Positions 9,128 to 18,247 are shown, numbered from the stretch's first letter. The stretch: 64,000 nt of DNA from Alcaligenes sp. SORT26 (GCF_017377875.1 NZ_CP070975.1:1798001-1862000); one strand, 5' to 3'. Translations and numbers: made by a program. Notes: a model not told the origin generated them from the letters alone.

Positions 9128-9447
9128 GGTGAGAAAAAGGCAGTCGATTCAACAAGGACAGCATAGGGAGGAACACCATTGCTGACGGCGTCAGGACATA
9201 GGGTGATAACCCATGTGATGCCCTGCGGAACCCGGCTAGTTTAGTACGGTGGAGCGCCTCCCTCAGTACTGGGTAGGACTGCTCTTGTAAGCAGAAGTTA
9301 GGCTCACAGAAAGGCCATACTCAGACTTAAAAGTCGGCGATCAAACTCTGATTTGGTGTAGTCACAGAAAAAGCTAGTGCCATCACCGCGCTTAACAGCC
9401 GACTTTGCGCATGAGAGCTAACCGCTAGCAGGTCTAGATCTGGGTTA
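9128..9447. other. Non-coding spacer upstream of the toxin-antitoxin operon
   Basis: No convincing gene is seen. A 9-bp inverted repeat AAAGTCGGC (9330-9338) / GCCGACTTT (9398-9406) encloses 59 bp. Composition shifts toward AT at the right end, where the toxin-antitoxin promoter begins. The repeat could be a remnant of insertion or a regulatory fold; nothing supports a choice. Confidence 0.4.
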
Positions 9448-9487
9448 TAAGGGTTATGATATTATTAATAATTCAAAATAACCCTTA
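9448..9487. promoter_or_regulatory. Operator/promoter of the RES toxin-antitoxin operon
   Basis: TAAGGGTTAT (9448-9457) and ATAACCCTTA (9478-9487) form a perfect 10-bp inverted repeat around a 20-bp AT-rich centre. A further direct copy of GGGTTAT lies at 9442-9448. A ribosome site AAGGAG follows at 9487-9492, 7 bp before the antitoxin ATG. The form fits autoregulation by an antitoxin dimer. Confidence 0.6.
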
Positions 9488-9499
9488 AGGAGTATATCC

Positions 9500-10174
9500 A
9501 TGAGCGTCCTGGTAAGTAGTCCCAGTGTCTCGACCTTGGTGGGTACGCCCAAAGAGGTTAAGGCAAGTTTAGGACGGTCTAAGGCCGAACAAGTTTTGGT
9601 GCTGGCGTTTGATCACATCAAACCTGCCGCTTTCAAGGCCTTGGCAGAGAACTTCACCAATGTGGCCTCGTCCATGTTCGAGGTTTTACAGGAGCGTCAG
9701 GACAAGGAGTCGCTGGAGCGTCTGGCTGAAGTTCTTGTGCCACGTACACCACCCTCTCCTCGCTTGCTAAAAGAAGCCGCTATGCTGGTTCAAGCCCGCA
9801 CGGCTGTGCTGGAAAGTGGGGATTGGCTTAGTGCTGCTGATGTCGCGCAATTGGCGGGCTTAAGTACCCGCAACCCTAGCGCCCAGCCTAATAAATGGAA
9901 GAAGCAGGGGCAGATTTTTGCCATTAATCATGGTGGTGCGGATTACTTTCCCGGCTATGGTCTGGACCCGGCTACCAGCTTCCGTCCAGCCAAGCCTTTG
10001 GCTCAGGTTCTGGAGATTCTGGCCGGGCATAAAGATAGCTGGGGCATGGCCTACTGGTTCATGTCCAACAATAGCTTTCTGGGTGGAAAACGCCCTCAAG
10101 ACTTGTTGATCTCAGCCCCGGAGAAAGTCATTGCCGCGGCTCAAGACGAAGTCCAAGCCGTGGCTCATGGCTAA
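9500..10174 (+). CDS. Antitoxin of a RES-type toxin-antitoxin pair (MbcA/ParS-like C-terminus)
   Basis: The 224-residue protein shows a helix-turn-helix-like region (about 108-155, WLSAADVAQLAGLS...). A C-terminal segment (about 165-205) ends N-S-F-L-G-G-K-R-P-Q-D-L-L, the pattern of the MbcA/ParS/DUF2384 toxin-binding domain. It is longer than the common antitoxin of this class because of about 90 extra N-terminal residues. The toxin start overlaps its last 8 bases. It would neutralise the RES toxin and repress the operon through the repeat at 9448-9487. The class is clear from the partner; the exact HTH subtype is less sure. Confidence 0.82.
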   Translation: MSVLVSSPSVSTLVGTPKEVKASLGRSKAEQVLVLAFDHIKPAAFKALAENFTNVASSMFEVLQERQDKESLERLAEVLVPRTPPSPRLLKEAAMLVQARTAVLESGDWLSAADVAQLAGLSTRNPSAQPNKWKKQGQIFAINHGGADYFPGYGLDPATSFRPAKPLAQVLEILAGHKDSWGMAYWFMSNNSFLGGKRPQDLLISAPEKVIAAAQDEVQAVAHG

Positions 10175-10871
10175 TCCAGCCTCGTCAATAGTGATGGGCG
10201 GTAAGCCTGCTCCGGAGCAAGGGACGTTCGGCATTCCCGTACCAGGTAGTGAGCTACGGCTGACGTTGATGGAGTGGCCCAAAGGGCAGTTGCTGCATCG
10301 TGTCCATCAAGATAAATACTCGGCTGCCCAGTTCAATCCCGGTACGCAAGGCAATGCGCGCTTCAGTCCGATTCAGGACAACAAAGGCAAAGCCATCCCC
10401 ACCTTGTACGGTGGCACCAGCCGTGACTGCGCCATGATGGAAACCATCTTTCATGACGTCCCGCATGCCGCAGGCTTTAAAAGCTATGACAAGAAGAAGC
10501 TGCTAGCCCAGGTGCACTCCATGGTGCAAATCAATGTCCCCTTGATTTTGGTCGATCTGGCCAGCGTCTCCTTGCGGAAGTTGGGTGTGACACGCAAACA
10601 GCTAATCGATACAGAAAAAGATCAGTACCCCGCCACGCGCTTATGGGCGGCTGCTATTTATCAACAATGCCCCCAAGCCCAAGGCTTATGTTGGGTGTCT
10701 CGGCAAGATGATTCCGCGCGGGCTGTGATGCTGTTTGGAGACCGTATTACCAAAAGCGGATTAAAGCCCCAAGGCCCATCACACAAGTTGAGCGAAGATC
10801 CAGCTACCTATGATGCCGTGCTGGATCTAGCTGAACGGATTGGGGTCTTGATTGTTGCAGACAATATGTAA
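10167..10871 (+). CDS. RES domain toxin (NAD+-degrading family)
   Basis: The 234-residue protein carries the RES-domain pattern: L-L-H-R-V (R45), N-A-R-F-S (R65), L-Y-G-G-T (Y81), C-A-M-M-E-T-I-F-H-D (E92) and V-S-R-Q-D-D-S-A-R (S178/S183). RES toxins characterised in mycobacteria and pseudomonads destroy cellular NAD+. The ATG at 10167 overlaps the antitoxin stop by 8 bp, the usual arrangement in these operons. An upstream in-frame start at 10131 would lie wholly within the antitoxin gene and is less likely. It is convergent with the HNH nuclease gene. Confidence 0.88.
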   Translation: MANPASSIVMGGKPAPEQGTFGIPVPGSELRLTLMEWPKGQLLHRVHQDKYSAAQFNPGTQGNARFSPIQDNKGKAIPTLYGGTSRDCAMMETIFHDVPHAAGFKSYDKKKLLAQVHSMVQINVPLILVDLASVSLRKLGVTRKQLIDTEKDQYPATRLWAAAIYQQCPQAQGLCWVSRQDDSARAVMLFGDRITKSGLKPQGPSHKLSEDPATYDAVLDLAERIGVLIVADNM

Positions 10872-10901
10872 GCCCGGCTCCAACAGTCGATGGGCTGGCC
10901 G

Positions 10902-12059
10902 CTAACTCGCCTTAGCAAATTGACTGCGATGCCAGTCTAAAGATTGCGCACTCGCTTGATCAAAGTCATTTTTCGTTTGGCGCAACGGCTTCCCCTGTAA
11001 AGCCTCGTATTCAGTACCCTGCAACTCTACGGATATCTGTACCGTCATACTCTGGGAATCAATCACGATCAAACCAAGATCAAATAGCGTATGGATATCG
11101 GCACGTAATAAAAGGCCGTTAGACACCACGTTCGTGTGCTCCCCTTCATAGGGATAAATATGGGCCGCTTCTAATACGGCGGATAAGGTACACCCCGTAA
11201 TAGCACAGCCCCCCTCATACGCACTCATCAATGCTCGACGAAAAGCGGGCTGCCCCCGTCGACGAACGATCTCAGTTACTACTTTTTTTCTGGCATCACT
11301 ACTATCTGTAGGATCGAAATAGGAAGTCTTTGTCACCTCTGACTCGGCTTCCCTCAAGGCTTCGTCAACCAAACTACTTACCTTACGGACTGACACACCA
11401 AGCCGACTGCCTGAAGCTGGGTCCCGATAAATTTCCCAGACCCCATGTTTTTCAGGCTCATACAGCTCAAATCGCCCTCCCCCTAGCATAAACAGGCAAT
11501 CACAAGCGTAACCCTCGTCTGTTCTACGAGGGTTCTTGTTCCGTTCATAGCCTGTCCGCGCTTTAGAGTTAACGGACATCATGTACAAATCTGATAGATT
11601 CTTTGTGTTGTAGTCGCTATCGTGCTCAATAATCCAGCTTCCCACTTCTTTCCGGCTAGCGCTTCCACCTAGCTCTACTACGGCTTGCAAAGCTTTTTGC
11701 CAGTATGGACTTTCTTTAGCGCCAACCACTGATTGAGCCTTAGTAGGAGGCTCTCCTGTTATCAGGGTGATCAGTCTGGAACGCACTCCAGACCCTACAT
11801 TTCCCAAAGGGAGCAGTCCTGCAACCCACGGTAAGCCTAATTCTCGGCGCACAGCCGAAATATTGGTCATACGGTACTCATAGGCTTTCGCAGTACGGCC
11901 AAACCTCCGCGCCAACTCTTTATAAATCTCCGTCTTAACGTAGCGAATACCGTCACGATCGTTATCTAGCATTTTTTGATAGCTGTGTACCGAAGCTGCT
12001 AGCTCTTCATCACTCCAAACTGTAGACACTCCTCCTACCCCCCTTTTTTTTACACTCAC
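10902..12059 (-). CDS. HNH endonuclease family protein (HNH_2 type)
   Basis: The 385-residue protein ends in an HNH nuclease domain: E-A-A-H-I-Y (H300), S-N-G-L-L-L (N314) and D-I-H-T-L-F-D (H323), preceded by R-R-R-G-Q-P-A-F-R-R, a run typical of the HNH_2 group often found in restriction loci. The N-terminal 80 residues look like a DNA-binding helical domain (WSDEELAASVHSYQKML). The middle part is unassigned. No methyltransferase is adjacent, so it may act alone or on modified DNA. With the RES pair it forms a small defence-like patch. Confidence 0.78.
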   Translation of the reverse strand: MSVKKRGVGGVSTVWSDEELAASVHSYQKMLDNDRDGIRYVKTEIYKELARRFGRTAKAYEYRMTNISAVRRELGLPWVAGLLPLGNVGSGVRSRLITLITGEPPTKAQSVVGAKESPYWQKALQAVVELGGSASRKEVGSWIIEHDSDYNTKNLSDLYMMSVNSKARTGYERNKNPRRTDEGYACDCLFMLGGGRFELYEPEKHGVWEIYRDPASGSRLGVSVRKVSSLVDEALREAESEVTKTSYFDPTDSSDARKKVVTEIVRRRGQPAFRRALMSAYEGGCAITGCTLSAVLEAAHIYPYEGEHTNVVSNGLLLRADIHTLFDLGLIVIDSQSMTVQISVELQGTEYEALQGKPLRQTKNDFDQASAQSLDWHRSQFAKAS

Positions 12060-12165
12060 GCATCATGTGTTCGCTGCTGCAGATACAGCATCAAGCAAAG
12101 TCTCAGACTTCAATAATGCAAAATGTAACATTCGAGGCATATAAGCTAAAGACCTAAAATTGGGC

Positions 12166-12204
12166 GAAAAAAAACCTGAGCCGGCACAGCACCAGACTCA
12201 GGCA
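12166..12204 (-). terminator. Terminator of the ABC/dehydrogenase operon
   Basis: Minus-strand stem CCTGAG (12202-12197) / CTCAGG (12180-12175) is followed by eight T residues (12174-12167). It lies just after the alcohol dehydrogenase stop and ends the seven-gene minus-strand operon. Confidence 0.7.
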
Positions 12205-12230
12205 AAAGGTTTCCGCTGTTTAGCGGTCTA

Positions 12231-13385
12231 TCAGAACGCGGCGCTGTAAATAGCGAAGGCGTCGTCTTCGGTCACGTCGCGGGGGTTGTTGCCCAGCAGA
12301 CGGGTTTGTTTCATCGCTTCCTGGGCCATACGGCGCAGGTCGCTTTCTTTGATGCCGACTTCGCGCAGTTGACGCTCGATGCCGGTATCAATGGCGATCT
12401 GTTCCATGAAATTGATGAAGGCTTCGGTCTTGGAGGCCTCATCACCCTGGATGCCGGGGATCAGCACTTCAGCCAGTTCGGCGTACAGCGGTGCTGCGGC
12501 CGGAGCGTTAAAGCGCAGAACGTGTGGCAGAACCAGCGAGTTCGACAAACCATGTGGCACGTGGAAAATACCGCCGATCGGGTAAGCCAGGGCGTGTACG
12601 GCCCCCACTGGGGCGTTCGCAAATGCCTGACCAGCCAAGGTCGCACCCAGCAGGATGTCCTGACGTGCTGCAGCATCCTTGCCGTTACGACAAACATGCA
12701 CCAGCTTGCCGCCAATCAGACGCAAGGCTTGTTTGGCCAGATTGTCCGAAAGCGGGTTTTTCAGGACACGGCTGGTGTAGGCCTCGATGGCGTGCACCAT
12801 GGCGTCGATACCGGTCGCCGCCGTAATACGGGGAGGCAGGCCCAATGTCAGTTCCGAGTCCAGAATGGCCAGATCTGCGTACAGCTCGGGAGCCACCACG
12901 CCAGATTTGGTGGTTTCGCCGGTGGTCACGATGGAAATAGGCGTCACTTCCGAGCCTGTTCCCGCCGTGGTCGGGATCTGCACCAAGGGCAGGCGCGAGC
13001 CGCGCACATTATCAATGCCGTACATCTCTTGCAGGGGCTGGTCGGACGCCAGCAGGACGGCCAGCAGTTTGGCCACGTCCATGGATGAACCGCCACCCAG
13101 GCCGACGACGATTTCCGTCTTGGCCTGGCGAGCGCGCTCGGTTGCCTGCAAAACAATGTGCTCTGGAGGATCGGCAATAACATCGTCAATCACTTGCACG
13201 CTCCAGCCGTTGGCTTTCAGATCAGCCAGGGCAGGATCCAGCAAGCCGCTTTCGTGCAGGAATCGGTCGGTCACCAGACAAACGCGCTCTTGCGAGAAAC
13301 GCTTGCGCAGGATCTGACCGAGCCGGGCAGCGGCTCCGCTTTCAACATAAATAGCGGGGGTGGTTCTGAACTCGAATGCCGACAT
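12231..13385 (-). CDS. Iron-containing (group III) alcohol dehydrogenase
   Basis: The 384-residue protein has the group III alcohol dehydrogenase features: nucleotide motif G-G-G-S-S-M-D (97-103) and the four metal ligands D194, H198 (GIDAMVHAIEAY), H264 (AVHALAYP) and H278 (FHVPHG). It would oxidise an alcohol to an aldehyde (or the reverse) with NAD(P). It is last in an operon with an ABC importer and a succinate-semialdehyde-type dehydrogenase. A route hydroxy-acid to semialdehyde to diacid, such as 4-hydroxybutyrate to succinate, is an attractive reading, but the substrate is inferred only from neighbours. Confidence 0.88.
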   Translation of the reverse strand: MSAFEFRTTPAIYVESGAAARLGQILRKRFSQERVCLVTDRFLHESGLLDPALADLKANGWSVQVIDDVIADPPEHIVLQATERARQAKTEIVVGLGGGSSMDVAKLLAVLLASDQPLQEMYGIDNVRGSRLPLVQIPTTAGTGSEVTPISIVTTGETTKSGVVAPELYADLAILDSELTLGLPPRITAATGIDAMVHAIEAYTSRVLKNPLSDNLAKQALRLIGGKLVHVCRNGKDAAARQDILLGATLAGQAFANAPVGAVHALAYPIGGIFHVPHGLSNSLVLPHVLRFNAPAAAPLYAELAEVLIPGIQGDEASKTEAFINFMEQIAIDTGIERQLREVGIKESDLRRMAQEAMKQTRLLGNNPRDVTEDDAFAIYSAAF

Positions 13386-13396
13386 GGGCTTTCTCC

Positions 13397-14059
13397 TTAT
13401 GGTATGGCGGGCTGCGGTACTTCGATACGGCCGCGGTCCATCCGGTAGGTGTAATCGATCACATTGCCCGCGTGCTGCAAGTCAGCACCGGACAACAAAG
13501 CACTAAAGCCCTCTTTGCTCAGCTCGCCCACCACTTCTGCAATACGCTTGGACAGCGCAGGAGCGACACCTTCAAAAGGCTCGTCCAGCAAAAGCAGCTT
13601 GTCAGCAGTCATCAGGGCACGGCCAATCGCGACCAGCTTTTGTTGACCACCCGACAATTGCAGGGCGCGGCGTGGGCCGAAGACTTTCAATTCAGGGATG
13701 ATGCGCCAGACACGGTCCAGACGCTCTTCAATATCCTGGGATTTCAGGGCCCAGGCGGGCAGGCGGATATTCTCTTCCACGCTCAGCTCGGGGATCAGTT
13801 TGCGATCCTCGGGGGCAAAACCCATGCCCAGGCTGGTGCGACGGTAGGCGGGCATCTTGGCCAGTTCCTGACCATCAAACATGACCGAGCCATTGTCCAC
13901 CGCCAGCAAGCCCATCACCGTGCGCATCAGCGTGGTTTTACCCGCACCGTTACGACCGGCCAGGCCCACGATCTGGCCCTGGCGCACCTGCAGGTTTACC
14001 TGGCGCAGAATGCTGGTTGGGCCAATACGTACATCCAGATTTTTGACATCAAGCAGCAT
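13397..14059 (-). CDS. livF: ABC transporter ATPase, LivF type
   Basis: The 220-residue ATPase has Walker A G-R-N-G-A-G-K-T-T, signature L-S-G-G-Q-Q-K and Walker B L-L-L-L-D-E-P. The start at 14059 (M-L-L-D-V-K-N) gives the normal LivF length and overlaps the livG end by 11 bp; the longer upstream frame is spurious. With LivG it powers the importer. The gene ends 11 bp before the alcohol dehydrogenase start. Confidence 0.92.
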   Translation of the reverse strand: MLLDVKNLDVRIGPTSILRQVNLQVRQGQIVGLAGRNGAGKTTLMRTVMGLLAVDNGSVMFDGQELAKMPAYRRTSLGMGFAPEDRKLIPELSVEENIRLPAWALKSQDIEERLDRVWRIIPELKVFGPRRALQLSGGQQKLVAIGRALMTADKLLLLDEPFEGVAPALSKRIAEVVGELSKEGFSALLSGADLQHAGNVIDYTYRMDRGRIEVPQPAIP

Positions 14060-14798
14060 TATCGGCCTCCTGTTTATTGCGTCCCACCGGCTCGCCGATG
14101 ATGTATTCACGAACCTGTTCATGGGCCAGCACTTCATCAGGAGTGCCGTTGGCCAGAATAGTGCCGTCGTAGAAAGCCAGCACGCGGTCACTGTAGCGGC
14201 GCACGATTTCCATATCGTGTTCCACAAACAGAACCGTCACGCCCGCATCGCGGACCACTTTCATGACACGGTCCATCACTTCAAATTTCTCGTCACTGGC
14301 CACGCCACTGGTGGGCTCGTCCAGCAAGAGGACTTTAGGCTGGGCTACCATGGCCAGCGCGATGTCCAGCAGCTTGCGAATCCCTTCGGGCAAAGTGCCT
14401 GCCTGGGACTGGGCGAAGGCGCTCAGGCCGAAACGCTCCAAGATCGCACTGGCTTCGGACAAGGGTTGCTTGGCCACGCCCAAGGCGATTTCCACGTTTT
14501 CCAATGCGTTCAGAGAAGTGAACAACTGAGGAATCTGGAAAGAGCGGGCAATCCCCAAACGGGTTACTTCCCGTGGTGGCAAACCCGTGATTTCACGACC
14601 GGCAAAAAAGATATTGCCGGAGTCCGGCTTCATATAGCCGGTCAACATGTTCACGAAGGTGGTTTTACCTGCGCCATTGGTACCGATCAGGCCCGTAATG
14701 GTTTGCGCATGGATATCAACGGTCATATCGCGTGCAGCGTGGACAGCGCCAAACTGCTTGCACAAACCTTTAGCGGAAATCAAGGGTGACTGACTCAT
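14049..14798 (-). CDS. livG: ABC transporter ATPase, LivG type
   Basis: The 249-residue ATPase has Walker A G-T-N-G-A-G-K-T-T and Walker B V-L-L-L-D-E-P-T-S-G. The signature loop reads L-P-E-G-I-R-K-L-L-D-I-A rather than the usual L-S-G-G-Q, as seen in many hydrophobic-amino-acid importers. The C-terminal extension (A-N-G-T-P-D-E-V, then E-Y-I-I-G-E) is typical of LivG. It overlaps livM by an ATGA junction. Confidence 0.92.
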   Translation of the reverse strand: MSQSPLISAKGLCKQFGAVHAARDMTVDIHAQTITGLIGTNGAGKTTFVNMLTGYMKPDSGNIFFAGREITGLPPREVTRLGIARSFQIPQLFTSLNALENVEIALGVAKQPLSEASAILERFGLSAFAQSQAGTLPEGIRKLLDIALAMVAQPKVLLLDEPTSGVASDEKFEVMDRVMKVVRDAGVTVLFVEHDMEIVRRYSDRVLAFYDGTILANGTPDEVLAHEQVREYIIGEPVGRNKQEADNAA

Positions 14799-15781
14799 GA
14801 GCGGGCCCCTGTCGGTGAAGAAGAATCGGTGGTGTTAGCCGCCTTGTTGCGGCGGTTCAAGATGCTGATCAGGCCACCTGGCAAGAACACAATCAGGGCC
14901 AACATGCTGACACCCATCACGATCTGCCAAGTGTTAGGCGCATATTGGTAAGCCAGTGTGCGAATCAGTTCCAGGCTCAAGGCACCCAGGAAAGGCGCGT
15001 AAGCATTACGAGTACCGCCCAGCACAGCAATAAAGATGAACTCGCCCGAGGTGGTCCAGAACGCCAGTTCAGGGTCCACGTGACCGATGCTCAGCGAGGA
15101 CAGGGCACCGCCCAGACCGGCCAAAGCGGCAGCCAGCACGTAGCTCAGGTGAATATTGCGATAGGCCGAAGCACCCAGGTACTCAACACGGATTTCATTG
15201 TCTTTGATTGCTGGTCCCAGACGACCGGCACGGCTGCGCAGAAAGCCTTGCATGGCCCACAGCACAAAACCCACCAGCACGACGGTCAGGACAAACACGC
15301 CAGGACGCGACAGGGTTTCTGCAAAAGCACCCCACATGAAGGAAGGCGCATGCACGTTAAAGCCGTCACTGCCACCCAGGCTAGGGTTACGCACCAGCAG
15401 GCCGTACATGATCATGGACAAAGCCAGGCTCAGCATGGCAAAGAAAATGTCACGGTAGCGAGCCAGCAAAAAGCCCAGCACCCAGGCCAGCAAGGCAGCG
15501 CAAGCAGCGGCGAAGGGCAGCAGGACCAGAGCTTCGCGCCAGTCCAGGTAGTTCATGGCCATACCGACACCATAGGCGCCGATGCAGTAGTACAGACCTT
15601 GACCGAAAGAGGCCAGGCCCGAGCGCAGCAAGAGCACCACGCCCAGGGCAACCAGGCCCTTGGCCAGCGCCACAGTAATCAGGAACTGCCAGGACGGCAA
15701 GCCAAAGCCCACGATCAGGGCGGCCACCGTAATGACCAGGGCAATCATGCCCTGCTTAAGCGTAATGTTGGTCTTGTTCAT
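14795..15781 (-). CDS. livM: ABC transporter permease, LivM type
   Basis: The 328-residue membrane protein has about 10 helices and the LivM landmarks F-G-Q-G-L-Y-Y-C-I-G-A-Y and a C-terminal G-G-T-R-N-A-Y-A-P-F-L-G-A. It forms the channel with LivH. It starts at an ATG overlapping the livH stop (ATGA), so the two are translationally coupled. Confidence 0.92.
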   Translation of the reverse strand: MNKTNITLKQGMIALVITVAALIVGFGLPSWQFLITVALAKGLVALGVVLLLRSGLASFGQGLYYCIGAYGVGMAMNYLDWREALVLLPFAAACAALLAWVLGFLLARYRDIFFAMLSLALSMIMYGLLVRNPSLGGSDGFNVHAPSFMWGAFAETLSRPGVFVLTVVLVGFVLWAMQGFLRSRAGRLGPAIKDNEIRVEYLGASAYRNIHLSYVLAAALAGLGGALSSLSIGHVDPELAFWTTSGEFIFIAVLGGTRNAYAPFLGALSLELIRTLAYQYAPNTWQIVMGVSMLALIVFLPGGLISILNRRNKAANTTDSSSPTGARS

Positions 15782-16674
15782 ATCTTTCGGGCCTCGGCGG
15801 CAGCAAACAATCCTTTAGGACGGACGGCCAACACCAGTGCCATTACCGCGTAGATGGAGAAAAGTTCGATTTCGGGCCAGTAATGCACAGCAAAGGAGCG
15901 CACCAGGCCAACAATCACGGCCCCAAGAGCGGCACCGGGCAAGGAACCCAGACCACCGATCACGACCACGGCGAAGGCCATCACAATGACCTCAACACCC
16001 ATGCCGGGAGCGACAGAAATAGTAGGAGCCGTCAGCGCACCACCCAGGGCGGCCAGCGTGGCACCTGCAATAAAGGTCAGCAGGAAGTAGCGTTGCACGT
16101 TAATGCCCATGGCCTGGCTGACTTCGCGGTCATGAATCACGGCCAGCAAGATGCGGCCTTGACGCGAATACTTCAGGAACAGGGTCAGGAACAGGCCAGC
16201 CAGAATGGCAGCCACAACAATCACAAAGCTGTAGGTGGGGTAGAACAGGTCACCGAATTCGACGTTACCCAACAAACCATAAGGCTCGGCGATCACGTAA
16301 GGATCAACGCCCCAGACCAGCTTGACGGTATCTTCCAGAATCAGGAAGACCGCATAGGTAATCAGCAAAGAGACAACAGGTTCTTCCTGGTAGAAGAAGC
16401 GCAGCAAGCCGTATTCAATGACAAGACCCAGGACCAGACCGGCAATAACCGCGGCCAGGATCAGCATCAGATAGCTGCCGTAAGGGCTTTGATCGGTAGA
16501 GAGCCACTGCGTCACCATGGTGACGGCGGTATAGGCGCCAATGGTATAGAGGCTGCCGTGGGCCATGTTCAGGATCTTCATCACACCATAGATCAGCGTG
16601 AGTCCGACCGCGACCAGAAACAGCCAGGCGGCGTACATGATGCCATCTATTAGGGCAGCAGAAAGAAGAGACAT
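15778..16674 (-). CDS. livH: ABC transporter permease, LivH type
   Basis: The membrane protein has the LivH pattern: A-L-I-D-G-I-M-Y-A-A-W in helix 1, N-M-A-H-G-S-L-Y-T-I-G-A-Y after helix 2, and G-L-G-S-L-P-G-A-A-L-G-A near the end. The ATG at 16674 gives 298 residues and the usual start; an upstream GTG at 16713 with GAAGG before it would add 13 residues and cannot be excluded. A terminator-like hairpin separates it from the binding-protein gene. Confidence 0.9.
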   Translation of the reverse strand: MSLLSAALIDGIMYAAWLFLVAVGLTLIYGVMKILNMAHGSLYTIGAYTAVTMVTQWLSTDQSPYGSYLMLILAAVIAGLVLGLVIEYGLLRFFYQEEPVVSLLITYAVFLILEDTVKLVWGVDPYVIAEPYGLLGNVEFGDLFYPTYSFVIVVAAILAGLFLTLFLKYSRQGRILLAVIHDREVSQAMGINVQRYFLLTFIAGATLAALGGALTAPTISVAPGMGVEVIVMAFAVVVIGGLGSLPGAALGAVIVGLVRSFAVHYWPEIELFSIYAVMALVLAVRPKGLFAAAEARKI

Positions 16675-16770
16675 AGTCGGTTTCTGTGGAAATGGAATAA
16701 AAAATGCCACCACGCCTTCGGTTCGCTTCCCCTTATGGGAGAAGCTTGTACCTTGGAGTGGCCTAGCGGT

Positions 16771-16808
16771 AAAAACCGGACATGCAAAACAAGATCTTGC
16801 ATGCCCGG
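16771..16808 (-). terminator. Leaky terminator between binding protein and permease genes
   Basis: On the minus strand, CCGGGCATGCAA (16808-16797) pairs with TTGCATGTCCGG (16787-16776), one mismatch in 12, and is followed by TTTTT. Placed inside the operon it would lower permease expression relative to the binding protein, a common arrangement in ABC importers. Confidence 0.6.
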
Positions 16809-16847
16809 ATTTTCAGGGCAGCGTCCTTTTCAGGACGCCTGCTCGGA

Positions 16848-18146
16848 TCAGTACTTCAGACCGCCCTTGATCCAGTCGATGGACTTCACGCCTTCGGGTG
16901 GAGTCACTTCTTCAGGTTTGAAGTGACGCAGGTCGGTAAAGCTGATCACGCCCTTATCGTTTTTCACCACGCCCAAGGTCGTGCCTTGAACAGCCTGGTG
17001 GCCTTGCCCCAGGGACATGGTGACGTCGCCCGATGGGCTCTCGAAAGTCAGGTGTTCAAAGGCACTGACCACTTGTTCGGTGGAAGGAGCTTTGCCTTCG
17101 TTGGCAGCCTGGGCTTTTTCGTAAGCTGCTTTCAGACCCAGCAGGGTTTGCGTCATCTTGTAGGATGGGTAGCTAGGATCCGCATTGAATTGCTCGCGGT
17201 AGCTGGCACGCAACCAACGGTTCAATTCATTGTCAGGAGCGAAAGCAGCGTGTGGGCCACGAGCACCGATGATGGTGCCGGTAGGGATCTGATTGTTGGC
17301 ACGGTGAGTCGCCGTTTCACCAGCGGTCAGCACAGTCAGAGTGTTGCGGAACAGACCACGTGGCAGAGCCTGCACCACGAAGCCTTCCAGATCGCCACCC
17401 CAGAAGCTGGAGTGAATCACTTCAGGACGAGCCGCCATCAGGGACGAGATTTCAGCATTGTACTGACCGGCGCCCAGTTTAGGCATTTGCGAAGTCTTGG
17501 CTTCTACACCGGGTTTGAGGGCTTGCAGTGTGCCTTCAAAATCGTGCCAGGCGTCTTGGCCCCAGGCGTAATTCTGGTTGATACCGGCGTAGCTCTTGAG
17601 CTCAGGATTGCGCTCCAGCACAAAGCGGGCAGCCGCCACGTTGTCCATGGTGGCGTGGGCCACAGGACGGAACACGTATTTGTAGCTGGCATCTTCAAAC
17701 AGGCGTGGTGTGCCGCAATCGAAAATCAGCGTCAGTTTTTTCAGCTCTTCAGCAACGGGGGCCACGGCCAGACAATCACCCGAGGAGATGTAGCCAACCA
17801 CGATGTCCACGTTCTGTTGCTGAACCAGGTTGCGGTATTCGCTAACCTGTTTGGCCGTGCCGCCGTTCTCGTCGATAAAGACCAGTTCAATCGGTGCACC
17901 ACCCAGACCCTTGGTGTTGTAAGGGGCGGGTACTTTACCGTCGTTCAGTTGAGCAGCAGTCAGTTCAGCGGCGTTCTTGGCAGGCACGCCAAAAGGACCG
18001 GAGGCAGCGCCGGACAAGAAAGTAACCACACCAATCTTGATGGGTTTGACATCATCAGCGTTGGCCGTCGTGCTGGCCATGATGCCAGCGGTGGCCAGTG
18101 TCAGGGCCAAAGTCAATTTTCGTGGGGTTGCAGACAGGATAGACAT
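16848..18146 (-). CDS. ABC transporter substrate-binding protein, branched-chain amino acid type
   Basis: The 432-residue protein starts with a signal peptide (ALTLATAGIMASTTANA, cleavage near residue 30) and then K-P-I-K-I-G-V-V-T-F-L-S-G, the beginning of the type I periplasmic binding fold (Peripla_BP_6). It would capture the ligand in the periplasm and pass it to LivHM. At 432 residues it is longer than amino-acid binders such as LivJ, as in relatives that bind aromatic or organic acids. The ribosome site GGAG lies just ahead of the ATG. The ligand is not determined; the operon enzymes suggest a hydroxylated or aldehyde-yielding carboxylate. Confidence 0.88.
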   Translation of the reverse strand: MSILSATPRKLTLALTLATAGIMASTTANADDVKPIKIGVVTFLSGAASGPFGVPAKNAAELTAAQLNDGKVPAPYNTKGLGGAPIELVFIDENGGTAKQVSEYRNLVQQQNVDIVVGYISSGDCLAVAPVAEELKKLTLIFDCGTPRLFEDASYKYVFRPVAHATMDNVAAARFVLERNPELKSYAGINQNYAWGQDAWHDFEGTLQALKPGVEAKTSQMPKLGAGQYNAEISSLMAARPEVIHSSFWGGDLEGFVVQALPRGLFRNTLTVLTAGETATHRANNQIPTGTIIGARGPHAAFAPDNELNRWLRASYREQFNADPSYPSYKMTQTLLGLKAAYEKAQAANEGKAPSTEQVVSAFEHLTFESPSGDVTMSLGQGHQAVQGTTLGVVKNDKGVISFTDLRHFKPEEVTPPEGVKSIDWIKGGLKY

Positions 18147-18247
18147 AGCGTCTCCGTATTTAGCTTATTGTGGGTTTCTGCTGATGGGGCGCTCTCTATA
18201 TATAAGAGCGGCCCCCTTCGCTGCGCTAGGCGCGGGTATGTATCAAC

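Noticed and set aside
9330-9406. 9-bp repeat pair as ends of an insertion element
   Set aside because: Only 59 bp lie between the arms, with no transposase or target duplication.
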